The translations under genes and the position numbers were made by a program. 33,663 nt of DNA from an uncultured Oscillospiraceae bacterium. Lineage in GTDB: Bacteria > Bacillota > Clostridia > Oscillospirales > Oscillospiraceae. Within the stretch, counting starts at the first letter, position 1; every line of letters starts with the position of its first letter. Shown here piece after piece: positions 7,748 to 16,304 of this stretch. The notes under the pieces were generated by a model. The model had not been told where the DNA came from, made no database searches, and was given only the letters and a program-made list of their open reading frames with translations. The DNA is taken from assembly GCA_905234855.1 (NCBI GenBank), contig CAJOIU010000032.1, forward strand, positions 1 through 33,663, given 5' to 3'.

Positions 7748-7776
7748 ATTATATACTCCCGCTCTCTCCCCGTCAA
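7748..7776 (-). promoter_or_regulatory. Sigma-A-type promoter for the adenylation gene
   Basis: On the minus strand TTGACG (7771-7776) and a consensus TATAAT (7748-7753) are 17 bases apart. Transcription should start near 7741, leaving a leader of about 33 bases to the ATG at 7708, which argues against a start far upstream. Confidence 0.88.
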
Positions 7777-7789
7777 CGCCAACCATGGC

Positions 7790-7826
7790 AAAGCGGCGCA
7801 CATCCGCCCGGATGCACGCCGCTTTT
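7790..7826. terminator. Terminator at the end of the opp operon
   Basis: AAAGCGGCG-CACATCC and GGATGCA-CGCCGCTTT make a long near-perfect stem around a GCCC loop, with TTTTT on the plus side and TTT on the minus side. It follows the last gene of the minus-strand opp operon by 8 bases and lies directly upstream of the adenylation promoter. Confidence 0.8.
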
Positions 7827-7833
7827 TATCGGA

Positions 7834-8094
7834 TTATCGGAACCATACGAAGTCGCAGAACAGCAGAAACAGGAGATACGCGATGCCGAACACGGCGGCT
7901 ACCAAAAGCCCGGCCTTGACCGCCGCCCAAACATAGGCGCGGCGATCCTCCTTCGCCATGGGCGGGCGGCCGTCGTCCTCCGGCGGCGCGCCGAAGCCGC
8001 GGCCTTTCGTATACCACGGCATACCGTCCACGTTCATATCCGCAATGGTGCGGCCGTCGTCCTCCGGCTCCTCGCGCGATCGCTTTTCCGCCAT
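7834..8094 (-). CDS. Small membrane protein, last gene of the opp operon
   Basis: An 86-residue protein with a charged, polar N-terminal half (including GMPWYTKGRGFGAPPEDD) and one C-terminal transmembrane helix at about residues 62-84, ending with a short aromatic tail. I do not recognise a family. The ATG at 8094 overlaps the upstream oppF-like gene so closely (its TGA is at 8096-8098) that coupled translation is likely; an in-frame start 11 codons further upstream would lie inside oppF and is less likely. A terminator follows 8 bases after the stop. Its position suggests an accessory role with the peptide transporter, but no function can be assigned. Confidence 0.72.
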   Translation of the reverse strand: MAEKRSREEPEDDGRTIADMNVDGMPWYTKGRGFGAPPEDDGRPPMAKEDRRAYVWAAVKAGLLVAAVFGIAYLLFLLFCDFVWFR

Positions 8095-8095
8095 A

Positions 8096-9301
8096 TCAGA
8101 GCGCCTCTTCTTCCTTTTCGGGCGCAACGCCCTCGCGTTTGGCGGCCTCCATTGCCTGTGCCGCCCGCTGATCCGCCGCCGCGTCGTTATAGAGGTGGCA
8201 GGCGCAGAAGTGGCCCTGCTCCACCTCCGTCCATTCGGGGGCGGCGTATTTGCAGATCTCCATGCACTTCTCGCAGCGGGTATGGAACTTGCAGCCCTTG
8301 GGCGGGTTCGCCGGGCTGGGGATGCTGCCCTTGAGGATGATACGGTTCATCTTCGCGTCGGGATCGGGCACCGGGATCGCGGAGAACAGCGCCTCGGTAT
8401 AGGGATGCAGAGGGCGGCTGAAGATGTTCTCCGTGGAGCCGTATTCCACGAGATTGCCAAGGTACATGACGCCGACGGAATCGGAGATATGCTCCACAAC
8501 GGAGAGGTCGTGGGAGATAAAGAGATAGGTGAGCTTATACTTCTCCTGCAGCTCGCGCAGAAGGTTTATGATCTGCGCCTGAATCGACACGTCCAGCGCG
8601 GACACCGGCTCGTCGCACACGACAAATTCCGGGTTCAGCGCCAAGGCGCGGGCGATGCAGATACGCTGGCGCTGGCCGCCGGAGAATTCATGGGGATAGC
8701 GATCCTTGTGGAAGGGCTGCAGGCCGCAGTTATCCATGACGCCGTCGATGTAATCGTCGAACTCCGCGGAGGAGACGATGCCGTGCTCCCGGACGGCCTC
8801 GCCGATGATCTCGCCTACGGGCAGCCGCGGGGACAAACTGGAAAACGGGTCTTGGAAGATGATCTGCATCTTCGTGCGCATGGCGCGCATTTCCTTCGGG
8901 GAGAGATCGTAGACCTCCTGTCCGTTGAACAGCACCTGACCGGCGGTCTTCTCGCCGGATAGGCGCAGGATCACGCGGCCGAGCGTCGTCTTGCCGCAGC
9001 CGGACTCGCCCACAAGACCCATGGTGGTGCCGCGCTTGAGATTGAAGCTGACGCCATCCACCGCCTTGACATGGCCGACAGTCTTGGAGATCATGCCGCC
9101 CTTGATGGGGAAATACTTCTTGAGGCGGTTGACCATGAGGATATACTGCGGGTCATAGATCAGGGGGGCATGGTCGTCCTCGACGAGCTTCTCGCGCTTT
9201 GTCTTTTTCGGCTTGGGGAAGTCCTCGGCATGCTGCTGGGAAGCTTGCTTGTTTTCCTCGAAAACCTCATCGTCAGTCTTACCGGCCTTCATATAAGGCA
9301 T
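8096..9301 (-). CDS. oppF: Oligopeptide ABC transporter ATP-binding protein OppF-like
   Basis: A 401-residue ATPase of the dipeptide/oligopeptide importer family. Walker A is GESGCGKTT (about residues 98-106), the signature is FSGGQRQR, Walker B is [11 protein letters not shown], and the H-loop is ISHDLSVV. The C-terminal extension [15 protein letters not shown] with later Cys residues is the Cys-rich oligopeptide-transporter tail typical of OppD/OppF. The N-terminus carries about 45 extra charged residues before the ABC domain. The ATG at 9301 has GGAGGGGG upstream and overlaps the oppD stop region; an in-frame ATG 7 codons earlier lacks good spacing. With oppD it forms the heterodimeric motor that energises oligopeptide uptake. 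Confidence 0.95.
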   Translation of the reverse strand: MPYMKAGKTDDEVFEENKQASQQHAEDFPKPKKTKREKLVEDDHAPLIYDPQYILMVNRLKKYFPIKGGMISKTVGHVKAVDGVSFNLKRGTTMGLVGESGCGKTTLGRVILRLSGEKTAGQVLFNGQEVYDLSPKEMRAMRTKMQIIFQDPFSSLSPRLPVGEIIGEAVREHGIVSSAEFDDYIDGVMDNCGLQPFHKDRYPHEFSGGQRQRICIARALALNPEFVVCDEPVSALDVSIQAQIINLLRELQEKYKLTYLFISHDLSVVEHISDSVGVMYLGNLVEYGSTENIFSRPLHPYTEALFSAIPVPDPDAKMNRIILKGSIPSPANPPKGCKFHTRCEKCMEICKYAAPEWTEVEQGHFCACHLYNDAAADQRAAQAMEAAKREGVAPEKEEEAL

Positions 9302-9302
9302 G

Positions 9303-10448
9303 TCATTCCCCCTCCTTCCCATAGTAGCGGTAGCAGCTAACCTTATGCGTATCGGACAGACTGATCATCTCGGGGTACGCTCCTTCGCACCCCTCCACGC
9401 ACATTTCGCAGCGATCCTTGAAATAGCAGTAGTTCGGCATGTTGATCGGGTTCGGCACCTTGCCGGGAATGGAATAGAGCTTGTCGATCTTCTTGCCGAC
9501 GACAGGCTTCGAGGCCATGAGGCCGATCGTATAGGGATGCGCGGGGTGGTGGAAGATATCGTCCGCCGTGCCCTTCTCCACGATGCGGCCGGCATACATG
9601 ACAACAACGTAATCCGCCATCTCGGCGATGACGCCGAGGTCGTGGGTGATGAACATGATGGAGGAATTGATGCGATCCTTGAGCTGTCGCAGGATATCGA
9701 GGATCTGCGCCTGAATGGTCACGTCGAGCGCCGTGGTCGGCTCGTCCGCGATGATGACCTTGGGGTTACATGCCAGCGCCATGGCGATCACCACGCGCTG
9801 CCGCATGCCGCCGGACAGCTCATGGGGGAACATGGAATACACGCCCTCGGAGTTCGCGATGCCCACCATCTTCAAAAGCTCGATGGTGCGGCCTTTGATA
9901 TCCTCGGCGCTCTTTCCCTCGCCGTCGTGCAGCTCGATGACCTCATTGATCTGCTCGCCGATGCGGAAGACGGGATTCAAGGCCGTCATAGGCTCTTGGA
10001 AGATCATGGAAACATAGTTGCCGCGGAGCTTCTGCAGAACCTCGTTCGGCGCTTTTGTCACGTCATAGGCCTTATCGCCGAGGTTCAGGCGGATCTGGCC
10101 GCTGACAACCTGTCCCTGCGGCCGCTGGAGAAGCTGCATAAGGGAAAGGCTCGTTACGGACTTGCCGCAGCCGGACTCGCCCACGACGCCCACGGTTTTT
10201 CCGATGGGAACGTCAAAGCTCACGCCGTCCACGGCCTTGACGGTGCCGGCGTCGGTGAAGAAATAGGTGTGCAGATCGTCGAACTCCACGGAGTTGTTCG
10301 CGTCGTGCATCCGGGTGAGATATTCCTCCTCCGGCACGTTTTTGCGCTTGCGCTGCTTTTCAAAGCCGTTGGTGATCCTGCGGTTCTCCCGGGAGATGCG
10401 GCGCGCCTCTCTGGCGGAGAGGTAGCCTTCCTGCTTTTTCTTTGCCAT
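9303..10448 (-). CDS. oppD: Oligopeptide ABC transporter ATP-binding protein OppD-like
   Basis: A 381-residue ATPase with Walker A GESGCGKS (about residues 90-97), Q-loop FQEPMTALNP, signature LSGGMRQR, Walker B IIADEPTTALD and H-loop ITHDLGVI. The C-terminal YCYFKDRCEMCVEGC is the family's Cys-rich tail. The first about 50 residues are a basic extension containing repeated Arg/Lys, unusual compared with the usual compact OppD start; its role is unknown. It overlaps the next gene (oppF) and follows oppC by 16 bases, so it is the fifth gene of the operon counted from the promoter. Confidence 0.95.
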   Translation of the reverse strand: MAKKKQEGYLSAREARRISRENRRITNGFEKQRKRKNVPEEEYLTRMHDANNSVEFDDLHTYFFTDAGTVKAVDGVSFDVPIGKTVGVVGESGCGKSVTSLSLMQLLQRPQGQVVSGQIRLNLGDKAYDVTKAPNEVLQKLRGNYVSMIFQEPMTALNPVFRIGEQINEVIELHDGEGKSAEDIKGRTIELLKMVGIANSEGVYSMFPHELSGGMRQRVVIAMALACNPKVIIADEPTTALDVTIQAQILDILRQLKDRINSSIMFITHDLGVIAEMADYVVVMYAGRIVEKGTADDIFHHPAHPYTIGLMASKPVVGKKIDKLYSIPGKVPNPINMPNYCYFKDRCEMCVEGCEGAYPEMISLSDTHKVSCYRYYGKEGE

Positions 10449-10464
10449 ATCCTCTCCTCCTCTC

Positions 10465-12123
10465 TCAGCGCTTCATCTTCGGGTCGAAGGCGTCGCGCAG
10501 ACCGTCGCCCACAAGGTTGAAGGCCAGAACAGTCAGCAGCAGCAGCGTGCCCGCCGGGATCCAAATGAACCAATAGGTCGTTAGGACGAAGGTGTTGTTC
10601 ACGTCGTTTATGATATTGCCCCAAGAGGCAAACGGGAACTTGACGCCGAGGCCAAGGAACGAAAGCGTCGCCTCGGTGATGATGGTACCGCCAATGCCCA
10701 TGGTGACCGAAACGATGATCTGGGGGATCACGTTCGGCACAAGGTGCTTGAAGATGCGCCGGGAGACGCGGATGCCGCCGGCTTCCGTGGCGACCATGAA
10801 CTCCTGCTCGCGCAGGGAGAGGATCTGGCCGCGGATGAGGCGCGCCATGCCCGGCCAGCCCAAGAAGCCTAGGATCAGCATCAGGTATACCATTCGAAGC
10901 TGCGGATCGACACTCATGGCGTCCATGGCCGCGCCGAGGATGATGATGATCGGCATGGAGGGGATACAGTAGAAGATATCCACGATACGCATGATGAGGT
11001 TATCGACCCACTTGCCGAAATAGCCGGCGATGCCGCCGAGGATGATGCCCAGCACTGTGCTGATGATCTCGACGATGAAGCCGATGATGAGAGAGACACG
11101 GCCGCCGTACATGAGGCGGGTGAGCATATCCATGCCGTTGCGGTCGGTGCCGAGCCAATGGGCGCGGCTGGGCGCGGCGTAGGTGTCGTAGGTGCGGGTC
11201 TCGGTGGCCTGCATGACCGACCATGTCTTCATATCCGGGCGATAGCTGATGGTGTATTCATGGGTCTCGCCGTCCGTGTCCGTGTAAATGAACTCATCCA
11301 GATCGTCCTCCAGCGCCTCGATCAGCTCCTCTTGGAAGCCGCGTGAGAGGAAGATGTCCGGCATGATGGGGTTCACGACATAGCGGCTGATGAAGGCAAG
11401 CTCCTCGCCGCCGGTGCTGACGCCGCCGTCCTCGTCGATGATATAGTCTTTCCCGTCAGCCTGAAAGGTATCCTCGCCGTTCGTATACGCGAGCAGGGCA
11501 TTGTAAACGAGCTCGAAGGGCAGCTTTTGTCCCTCCACACTGGAGGTCACGATGTCCTTATAAGCAATGCCGATGGTGGTGCCGTCCTCCAGCGTGACGC
11601 GGAAGAAATCGACGCCCTCCTCGATGACGTTATAGGTGATATCGCGGTAGGTGAAGCTGTCCGTTCCCTTCTGGGACGCAAGCACAAACTGCGCCTGAAT
11701 GACGGAATCGAAGCTCTGACCCTCGGCGGCAGCATAACGGAACTCGGTATTCTGCACCACGCCCGCGTAGTCCTTGTTCTGATATTCGATGCGGTAGAAC
11801 TGTTCGTTTTCCGCGTAGGGGGAGATGACGCCCCCGAGGAAGGAAAACAGGAACATAAAAGCGAGGATCGCCAGACCCACCACCGCGATGCGGTTGCGGA
11901 AAAAGCGCTTGGCCACCATCGCACCCGGCGAGAGGACCTTCACGCGGCGGTCATCGTTGAGGGAATACTGCTCCTCGCCGCCATTGCTGCCGCCGGAGGA
12001 GGCGGAGCTGTTTTTCACGGCGTCCTCGGTGATCTTCTTCGCATGGCGCTCCGCGACGTTCTGCGGAACATTCTGCGCCCGCAGGGGAGAACGATCGTCC
12101 TTATTGTTATCCAAAATACTCAT
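10465..12123 (-). CDS. oppC: Oligopeptide ABC transporter permease OppC-like with large extracytoplasmic insertion
   Basis: A 552-residue permease, far longer than the roughly 300 residues usual for OppC. Residues 1-65 are cytosolic and polar, TM1 spans about 79-100, and about residues 104-318 form a hydrophilic region that must lie outside the membrane. The normal core then resumes with HWLGTDRNGMDMLTRLMYGG and five further helices, including the EAA loop TEAGGIRVSRRIFKHLVPN that contacts the ATPases. The inserted region has no motif I recognise. It might dock the binding protein or peptides. The upstream gene oppB ends 16 bases before the start. Assignment as OppC is secure; the role of the insertion is open. 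Confidence 0.93.
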   Translation of the reverse strand: MSILDNNKDDRSPLRAQNVPQNVAERHAKKITEDAVKNSSASSGGSNGGEEQYSLNDDRRVKVLSPGAMVAKRFFRNRIAVVGLAILAFMFLFSFLGGVISPYAENEQFYRIEYQNKDYAGVVQNTEFRYAAAEGQSFDSVIQAQFVLASQKGTDSFTYRDITYNVIEEGVDFFRVTLEDGTTIGIAYKDIVTSSVEGQKLPFELVYNALLAYTNGEDTFQADGKDYIIDEDGGVSTGGEELAFISRYVVNPIMPDIFLSRGFQEELIEALEDDLDEFIYTDTDGETHEYTISYRPDMKTWSVMQATETRTYDTYAAPSRAHWLGTDRNGMDMLTRLMYGGRVSLIIGFIVEIISTVLGIILGGIAGYFGKWVDNLIMRIVDIFYCIPSMPIIIILGAAMDAMSVDPQLRMVYLMLILGFLGWPGMARLIRGQILSLREQEFMVATEAGGIRVSRRIFKHLVPNVIPQIIVSVTMGIGGTIITEATLSFLGLGVKFPFASWGNIINDVNNTFVLTTYWFIWIPAGTLLLLTVLAFNLVGDGLRDAFDPKMKR

Positions 12124-12139
12124 ATCTCTCCCTCCCCTC

Positions 12140-13126
12140 TTACGCGATACGCACGCGCGGATCGACCACCGCGTACAGGATATCGGCGATCAGGTTGCCC
12201 AGCAGGGTCAGGATCGCCAGAAAGGCCAGATAAAACATGGAAAACGGGATATCGCCGCTGACCATGGCGTGATACGACGCATAGCCGATGCCGGGGATGG
12301 AATACAGCGTCTCGGTGATGAGGGCGCCGGAAAACAGACCCGGAAGGCTGCCGCCGATGATGGTGACGAGGGGGATCAGCGTATTGCGGAAGGCGTGATG
12401 ATAGATGACCTTCCGCTCGCTCAGACCCTTCGCGCGGGCGGTGCGGATATAGTCGGCGTTCAGCACCTCCAGCATGTTGGTGCGGGTATAGCGCATGAGC
12501 GATCCGATGCTGATGACCACCAGCGTGACGATAGGCAGCACGAGATGATGGGACTTATCGAGGAACTTGCCCCACGCGGTGAGCTGCTCATAGTTGCGCC
12601 CCACGAGGCCGAACAGATCGAACCAGCCGAGCTTCACGGAAAACAGCAGCTTCAGCAGCGACGCGAAGAAGAAGGTGGGCAGCGAGATGCCCGCCAGCGC
12701 GATGATGGAGATCGTATAGTCCGTGCGGGAATACTGCTTCGTCGCGGCGATGATGCCCAGCGGGATCGCGATGATGAGCTCGAAGAAGAACGCGATGAGA
12801 CCCATGACGAAGGAGAGCCACACCGTGTCGTGGAACTCCTCGATGACCGGGACGGTATAGAACCAGCTATCGCCGAAGTTGCCGCGGAAAAAATCCCCCA
12901 GCCAGCCAAAGAAGCCGGCGAGGATGCCCTTATCCATATTGTACATGGCAGTGAGCTGCTCCATCCACTCCTCATAGCTCTTGGAGTTCGGCTGCATGGA
13001 CTTCTGCCTCGCCACCGACTCGATATACGAGGTGGGCAGGCAGCGCATCAGCGTGTAGATGATGAGCATCACGAAGAAAAAGATGATGACCGACAGGAAT
13101 ATGCGCTTTAGTATGTATTTGCGCAT
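12140..13126 (-). CDS. oppB: Oligopeptide ABC transporter permease OppB-like
   Basis: A 328-residue permease with about six membrane segments. It begins with KYILKRIFLSVIIFFFVMLI, as usual for OppB/DppB, and contains the EAA loop YIRTARAKGLSERKVIYHHAFRN followed by LIPLVTIIG and the closing VDPRVRIA. Membrane core and length fit the family. I chose the ATG at 13126, 8 bases after GGAGG; another ATG two codons upstream is too close to that ribosome binding site. It is separated from the binding-protein gene by about 160 bases holding two hairpins, yet no promoter or true terminator is evident, so it is probably in the same transcript. Confidence 0.94.
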   Translation of the reverse strand: MRKYILKRIFLSVIIFFFVMLIIYTLMRCLPTSYIESVARQKSMQPNSKSYEEWMEQLTAMYNMDKGILAGFFGWLGDFFRGNFGDSWFYTVPVIEEFHDTVWLSFVMGLIAFFFELIIAIPLGIIAATKQYSRTDYTISIIALAGISLPTFFFASLLKLLFSVKLGWFDLFGLVGRNYEQLTAWGKFLDKSHHLVLPIVTLVVISIGSLMRYTRTNMLEVLNADYIRTARAKGLSERKVIYHHAFRNTLIPLVTIIGGSLPGLFSGALITETLYSIPGIGYASYHAMVSGDIPFSMFYLAFLAILTLLGNLIADILYAVVDPRVRIA

Positions 13127-13174
13127 CAGCATGACCTCCGTTCCGTATGGGCTGAGAAAAATCCGTAGTGCCGC

Positions 13175-13211
13175 ATATCAGCGGACGGTACCGGGTACTG
13201 TCCGCTGATAT
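13175..13211. promoter_or_regulatory. Perfect 12-bp hairpin upstream of oppB
   Basis: ATATCAGCGGAC (13175-13186) and GTCCGCTGATAT (13200-13211) are perfectly complementary. The 13-base loop itself contains GTAC...GTAC. It lies between the binding-protein gene and oppB in the minus-strand transcript. Confidence 0.7.
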
Positions 13212-13226
13212 ACGGCGGCGGGATCG

Positions 13227-13252
13227 CCCTGCGGCTCAGAAGAGCCGCAGGG
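13227..13252. promoter_or_regulatory. Perfect 11-bp GC-rich hairpin after the binding-protein gene
   Basis: CCCTGCGGCTC and GAGCCGCAGGG pair perfectly around a four-base loop, about 35 bases past the stop of the binding-protein gene on the minus strand. No T run follows, so I read it as a mRNA-protecting or attenuating element rather than a full terminator. Confidence 0.75.
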
Positions 13253-13286
13253 CATTGGAGTATTGTTGATTTGCTGTGATCCCGGA

Positions 13287-15626
13287 TCACTTGAGAGCGA
13301 CGTTGTAGATCTCGTTCAGCCAAGTATAGAACGTGGTGATATCGGGGGTAACGGTATCCATATCCACGCGCTCGGCGCTGAAGATGATGGCGTTCTGACG
13401 CTGATAGGTCGGGATCTCGCAGGCCCAGTCGATAACGATGTCAAGGCAGGCCTTGTACATCGCCTTGCGGTAGACCTGATCGGTGGAGGCACGCGCGTCG
13501 AGGATGAGCTGGTTCAGCTCGGGGTCGTCGATGGCGTACATGTAGTTGGAGCCGCCCGGCTCATGGCTGTCGTCGCCGGAGAAGTAGATCTGATACATAT
13601 CGGGATCGACGGTGGCGCCCCAAGCGGCCGCCCACATAGCGACCTCCTGCGCCTCCAGAGCGGTCCACAGCTCGGAGGAGTTGGTCAGATCCTTGATGAT
13701 GAGGTTCATGCCGATGGTGGCAAGCGCATTGCTGGCCTCGGAGAAGATCATGAACGCGGGGTGGTCGCCGGTGCCGTCGGCAGGGATCCAAGCGGTGTAC
13801 TCCAGCGCGGCGCCCTCGGGAGCGGCGACAAGCTGGCCGTCCTCGACGGTGTAGCCCGCGGCCTCGAACCAGCCGAGCGCGGCGTCAAGAGCGGCGGCGT
13901 ACTTATCCTCGGCGCTCATGTCGGAGGTGTAGATGTCGTTGCCGTCCACATCGGTGGAGAAGGCTACCTTATAGCCGTCGTCAGAGGGCTGAGGAGCGGC
14001 CCAAGAGGTGTTGGAGATGGGGTAGTTGATGACCGCGGCGCGCTCGCCGTAGTAGGAGTCGATCGCGACGTCACGGTACACGGAGAGGATGGTGCCGAAG
14101 GCCTTGCGGAGCGCCTTGGAGGCGTCGGAGCCCGGCTCGCCCGCAACGCTCATGACGTTGACGTTCATGCCGATGTAGCCATAGCCGAGGTTGTCGACGG
14201 TGTCGGTAGCGATCACGTCGCCGGAGACCTCGCCGCCGTTGGCGGCCTCGATGGCGGCCACGGTATCGCTGGAGAAGGAAGGATCGGTGATGTCCACCGT
14301 GCCGGTGACGACGCCGTTGAGCTTATCGTCGTCGGTGGTGCACTGCAGGAAGTTCACATACTTCGTGGCGGGAGCGCCCTGGAAGTAAAGATCGTTGGCC
14401 TCATAGTTGATAACGCCGTTCTCGAACTTGATGAACTTGTAGGGGCCGGCGCCCATGGGCTCGGTGGTCTTCGCGCGGACAGAGCTCAGGTCGCCCTTCG
14501 CAAAGCCGAACATGTTGTTGTCATAGTCGTACAGGTCGGGATCGCCGTAGTAGTGCAGCGGGGTGATGGGCATCTCGAACTGATAGATGGCGTTGGCGCT
14601 GACCTCGGTCAGAACGACGCGCATATGATAATCGTCGATCTTCTGGATGCCGGTGATGCTCGCAGCGGAGTCGCCGGTCTCGACACCGACGGTGGAGTAC
14701 TGGTCAAGATCGGGGAACAGATCTTCGACGGTGGAGCCGGCGTTCTCGGTGTTGATCATATTCGCAACATCGGAGCCATAGGCCTCTTCCAGAGCGGCAG
14801 CGAAGTCTTCCATGGTGCCGTCCTCGGGGATCTCGAAGCCCCAAGCTGCGGCGGCGCCGGCGATATCGCCCTCTTCGGCCGCGCCGTAGACATTGATGAC
14901 AGCGTCAACGATCTCTTCGGCCAGCGCAAGGGTAGCGGCGTCATACTTTTCCCAGAACTCGGTCTGCTGCTCCTCGGTGAAGTAGGTGAAGTCGTCGTTT
15001 TCACGGCCTGCGTTAAAGATGAGGTTCAGCAGGGTGTCCATGCCGGAGCGGTACTCGCTCATGCCCTCGATGGGAAGGCTGAACAGCGTGGTGCTTCCGT
15101 CATAGGTGGGGTCGCAGTAGACGTACATGGTGAAGATCACGTCGTCGATGGTGAGGGGCTCGCCGTCGGAGAATACGAGGTCGTCACGCAGGGTGATATC
15201 GTAGTAGACGGAGCCGTCCTCGTTCTCGGTGATCTCCATATCGGCGGGTCCGTAGTAGGTGTACGGCGTGCCGTTATATTCGATCGTCTCGCCGTCGATG
15301 CCCTTCAGCACCGGGGTGCCGGTACGGTCAGCGCCGATCAGGCTGAGCTGGGTGATCCACCAAGCGTCCTGATCGTAGGCCGTCTCGGAGAAGAACGGGG
15401 AGAACTTGCTGTTGAAGGGCGAATAGCCCACCACCAGCGGGGTGTTTTCATCGACCACGCGACCGGGCTCTTCCGCCGCGGGTTCCTCGGCCGCGGGCTC
15501 TTCCGCCGCGGGCTCTTCCGCAGGCTGCTCCGCCGCAGGCTGGCTCTGTCCGCCGCTGCAGGCGGCAAGAGAGAGAACCATGACGAGAGCCAGCATCAGC
15601 GCAAGAAGCTTGCTGAGTTTGCTCAT
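13287..15626 (-). CDS. oppA: Extracellular solute-binding lipoprotein, SBP family 5 (OppA-like)
   Basis: A 779-residue lipoprotein. Residues 1-22 are a lipoprotein signal peptide with lipobox LAAC (Cys23), followed by a Pro/Ala/Glu repeat linker (residues about 30-54) that spaces the domain off the membrane. The body matches peptide-binding family 5, with VVGYSPFNSKFSPFF, DITLRDDLVFSDGEPLTIDDVIFTMY and a late VGYIGMN-like region (LGYGYIGMNVN). Family members usually have 500-600 residues; extra length is located in about residues 195-290, an acidic, helix-prone insertion. The start is backed by an AGGAGG ribosome binding site. It captures peptides for the permease and ATPases encoded downstream. 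The preceding membrane-protein gene is 50 bases upstream and the promoter lies before that gene. Confidence 0.93.
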   Translation of the reverse strand: MSKLSKLLALMLALVMVLSLAACSGGQSQPAAEQPAEEPAAEEPAAEEPAAEEPGRVVDENTPLVVGYSPFNSKFSPFFSETAYDQDAWWITQLSLIGADRTGTPVLKGIDGETIEYNGTPYTYYGPADMEITENEDGSVYYDITLRDDLVFSDGEPLTIDDVIFTMYVYCDPTYDGSTTLFSLPIEGMSEYRSGMDTLLNLIFNAGRENDDFTYFTEEQQTEFWEKYDAATLALAEEIVDAVINVYGAAEEGDIAGAAAAWGFEIPEDGTMEDFAAALEEAYGSDVANMINTENAGSTVEDLFPDLDQYSTVGVETGDSAASITGIQKIDDYHMRVVLTEVSANAIYQFEMPITPLHYYGDPDLYDYDNNMFGFAKGDLSSVRAKTTEPMGAGPYKFIKFENGVINYEANDLYFQGAPATKYVNFLQCTTDDDKLNGVVTGTVDITDPSFSSDTVAAIEAANGGEVSGDVIATDTVDNLGYGYIGMNVNVMSVAGEPGSDASKALRKAFGTILSVYRDVAIDSYYGERAAVINYPISNTSWAAPQPSDDGYKVAFSTDVDGNDIYTSDMSAEDKYAAALDAALGWFEAAGYTVEDGQLVAAPEGAALEYTAWIPADGTGDHPAFMIFSEASNALATIGMNLIIKDLTNSSELWTALEAQEVAMWAAAWGATVDPDMYQIYFSGDDSHEPGGSNYMYAIDDPELNQLILDARASTDQVYRKAMYKACLDIVIDWACEIPTYQRQNAIIFSAERVDMDTVTPDITTFYTWLNEIYNVALK
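15465..15539 (-). repeat. Tandem 15-base repeats encoding a PAAEE linker in the lipoprotein
   Basis: The region just after the lipobox encodes repeated PAAEE units (one shortened to PAEE). Imperfect 15-base units are visible in the DNA. Such tracts can change copy number by slippage and act as flexible, acidic spacers. Confidence 0.75.
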
Positions 15627-15676
15627 ATTGGATTCCTCCTAAAAAGTATTAACGCAAAAGGGGAACGAAGACAGTT

Positions 15677-16210
15677 TCATCCCACTTTTTGTGTTTCAAA
15701 TTCATTCCGGCGTCTGAAAAGCAGCACGCCGATGGCGGCCAGTCCCGCCGCGCAGAGACAGAAGACCCCGTCCTCCCAGCCAAGCGCCCTGCCCAGCAGG
15801 AAATTGACGATCTCCCCCGGCAGCGCGATCCCGGCCAGCCCGATCACAAACGCGGCCGAAGAGCCAAAGCGGTTTTCAAGCCTGTCCGCCTGCCGATGCT
15901 CCATCGGCTTTCCGGGCTTCGGGGCGGTGATCAGCGCCTCCGTCAGGATGCCGAGCGACAGCGCCGCGAACAGAAACGGCAGGGAGATCCATATCGTTTC
16001 CATCGCAGCGGAATCCGGCAGAAGCGCACCGATAAACAGCAGCCAGCCCGCGCCGCACAGATACAGCGCCCGCCGCCGCGACGCCGCCACAGACTCATCC
16101 TCCCGGACATACCCATAGGCGTCGCCGATGTATTCATAGTCCGTGCGGATCCGTCCCCCCTCGCCGATGGTCTCCACGAGGCGGTAATCCTTTATATACT
16201 TTCTGGCCAT
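15677..16210 (-). CDS. Uncharacterised four-helix membrane protein, first gene of the opp operon
   Basis: A 177-residue protein with a polar N-terminus of about 45 residues (KYIKDYRLVETIGEGGRIRTDYEYIGD) and four hydrophobic segments at about residues 47-65, 72-93, 117-137 and 143-163, ending with a basic RRRNEFETQ tail. I recognise no family. It lies 50 bases before the binding-lipoprotein gene and directly downstream of the promoter and hairpin leader, so it is likely the first gene of the peptide-transport transcript. The ATG is supported by an AAAGAG-type but weak ribosome binding site, consistent with low translation relative to the lipoprotein. A role in sensing or in assembling the transporter would be speculation. 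Confidence 0.72.
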   Translation of the reverse strand: MARKYIKDYRLVETIGEGGRIRTDYEYIGDAYGYVREDESVAASRRRALYLCGAGWLLFIGALLPDSAAMETIWISLPFLFAALSLGILTEALITAPKPGKPMEHRQADRLENRFGSSAAFVIGLAGIALPGEIVNFLLGRALGWEDGVFCLCAAGLAAIGVLLFRRRNEFETQKVG

Positions 16211-16245
16211 GACTGCGCTCTTTCGTTCCCGGCGGAAGATTCATT

Positions 16246-16287
16246 GCTGTTTCGCGGGCGAAACAGCACAAAGGGGTACCCCTTTGT
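16246..16287. promoter_or_regulatory. Two perfect hairpins in the opp operon leader
   Basis: The leader between promoter and first gene contains a 20-base perfect palindrome, ACAAAGGGGTACCCCTTTGT (16268-16287), directly next to a 9-bp hairpin GCTGTTTCG/CGAAACAGC with a four-base loop (16246-16267). No known riboswitch class is recognised. In the plus direction they are followed by CAAATTTTTTT and could also terminate antisense transcription. Confidence 0.65.
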
Positions 16288-16304
16288 CAAATTTTTTTCA
16301 TGTT

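Noticed and set aside
13263-16118. A 951-codon plus-strand open frame
   Set aside because: It is antisense to the oppA-like lipoprotein gene, follows its codon rhythm, has no ribosome binding site and shows the Gly/Val/Asp-rich, low-complexity look of a mirror frame in GC-rich DNA.
16268-16287. Palindrome as an insertion-sequence end
   Set aside because: It is a self-palindrome within a leader, with no transposase, target duplication or second copy in the window.
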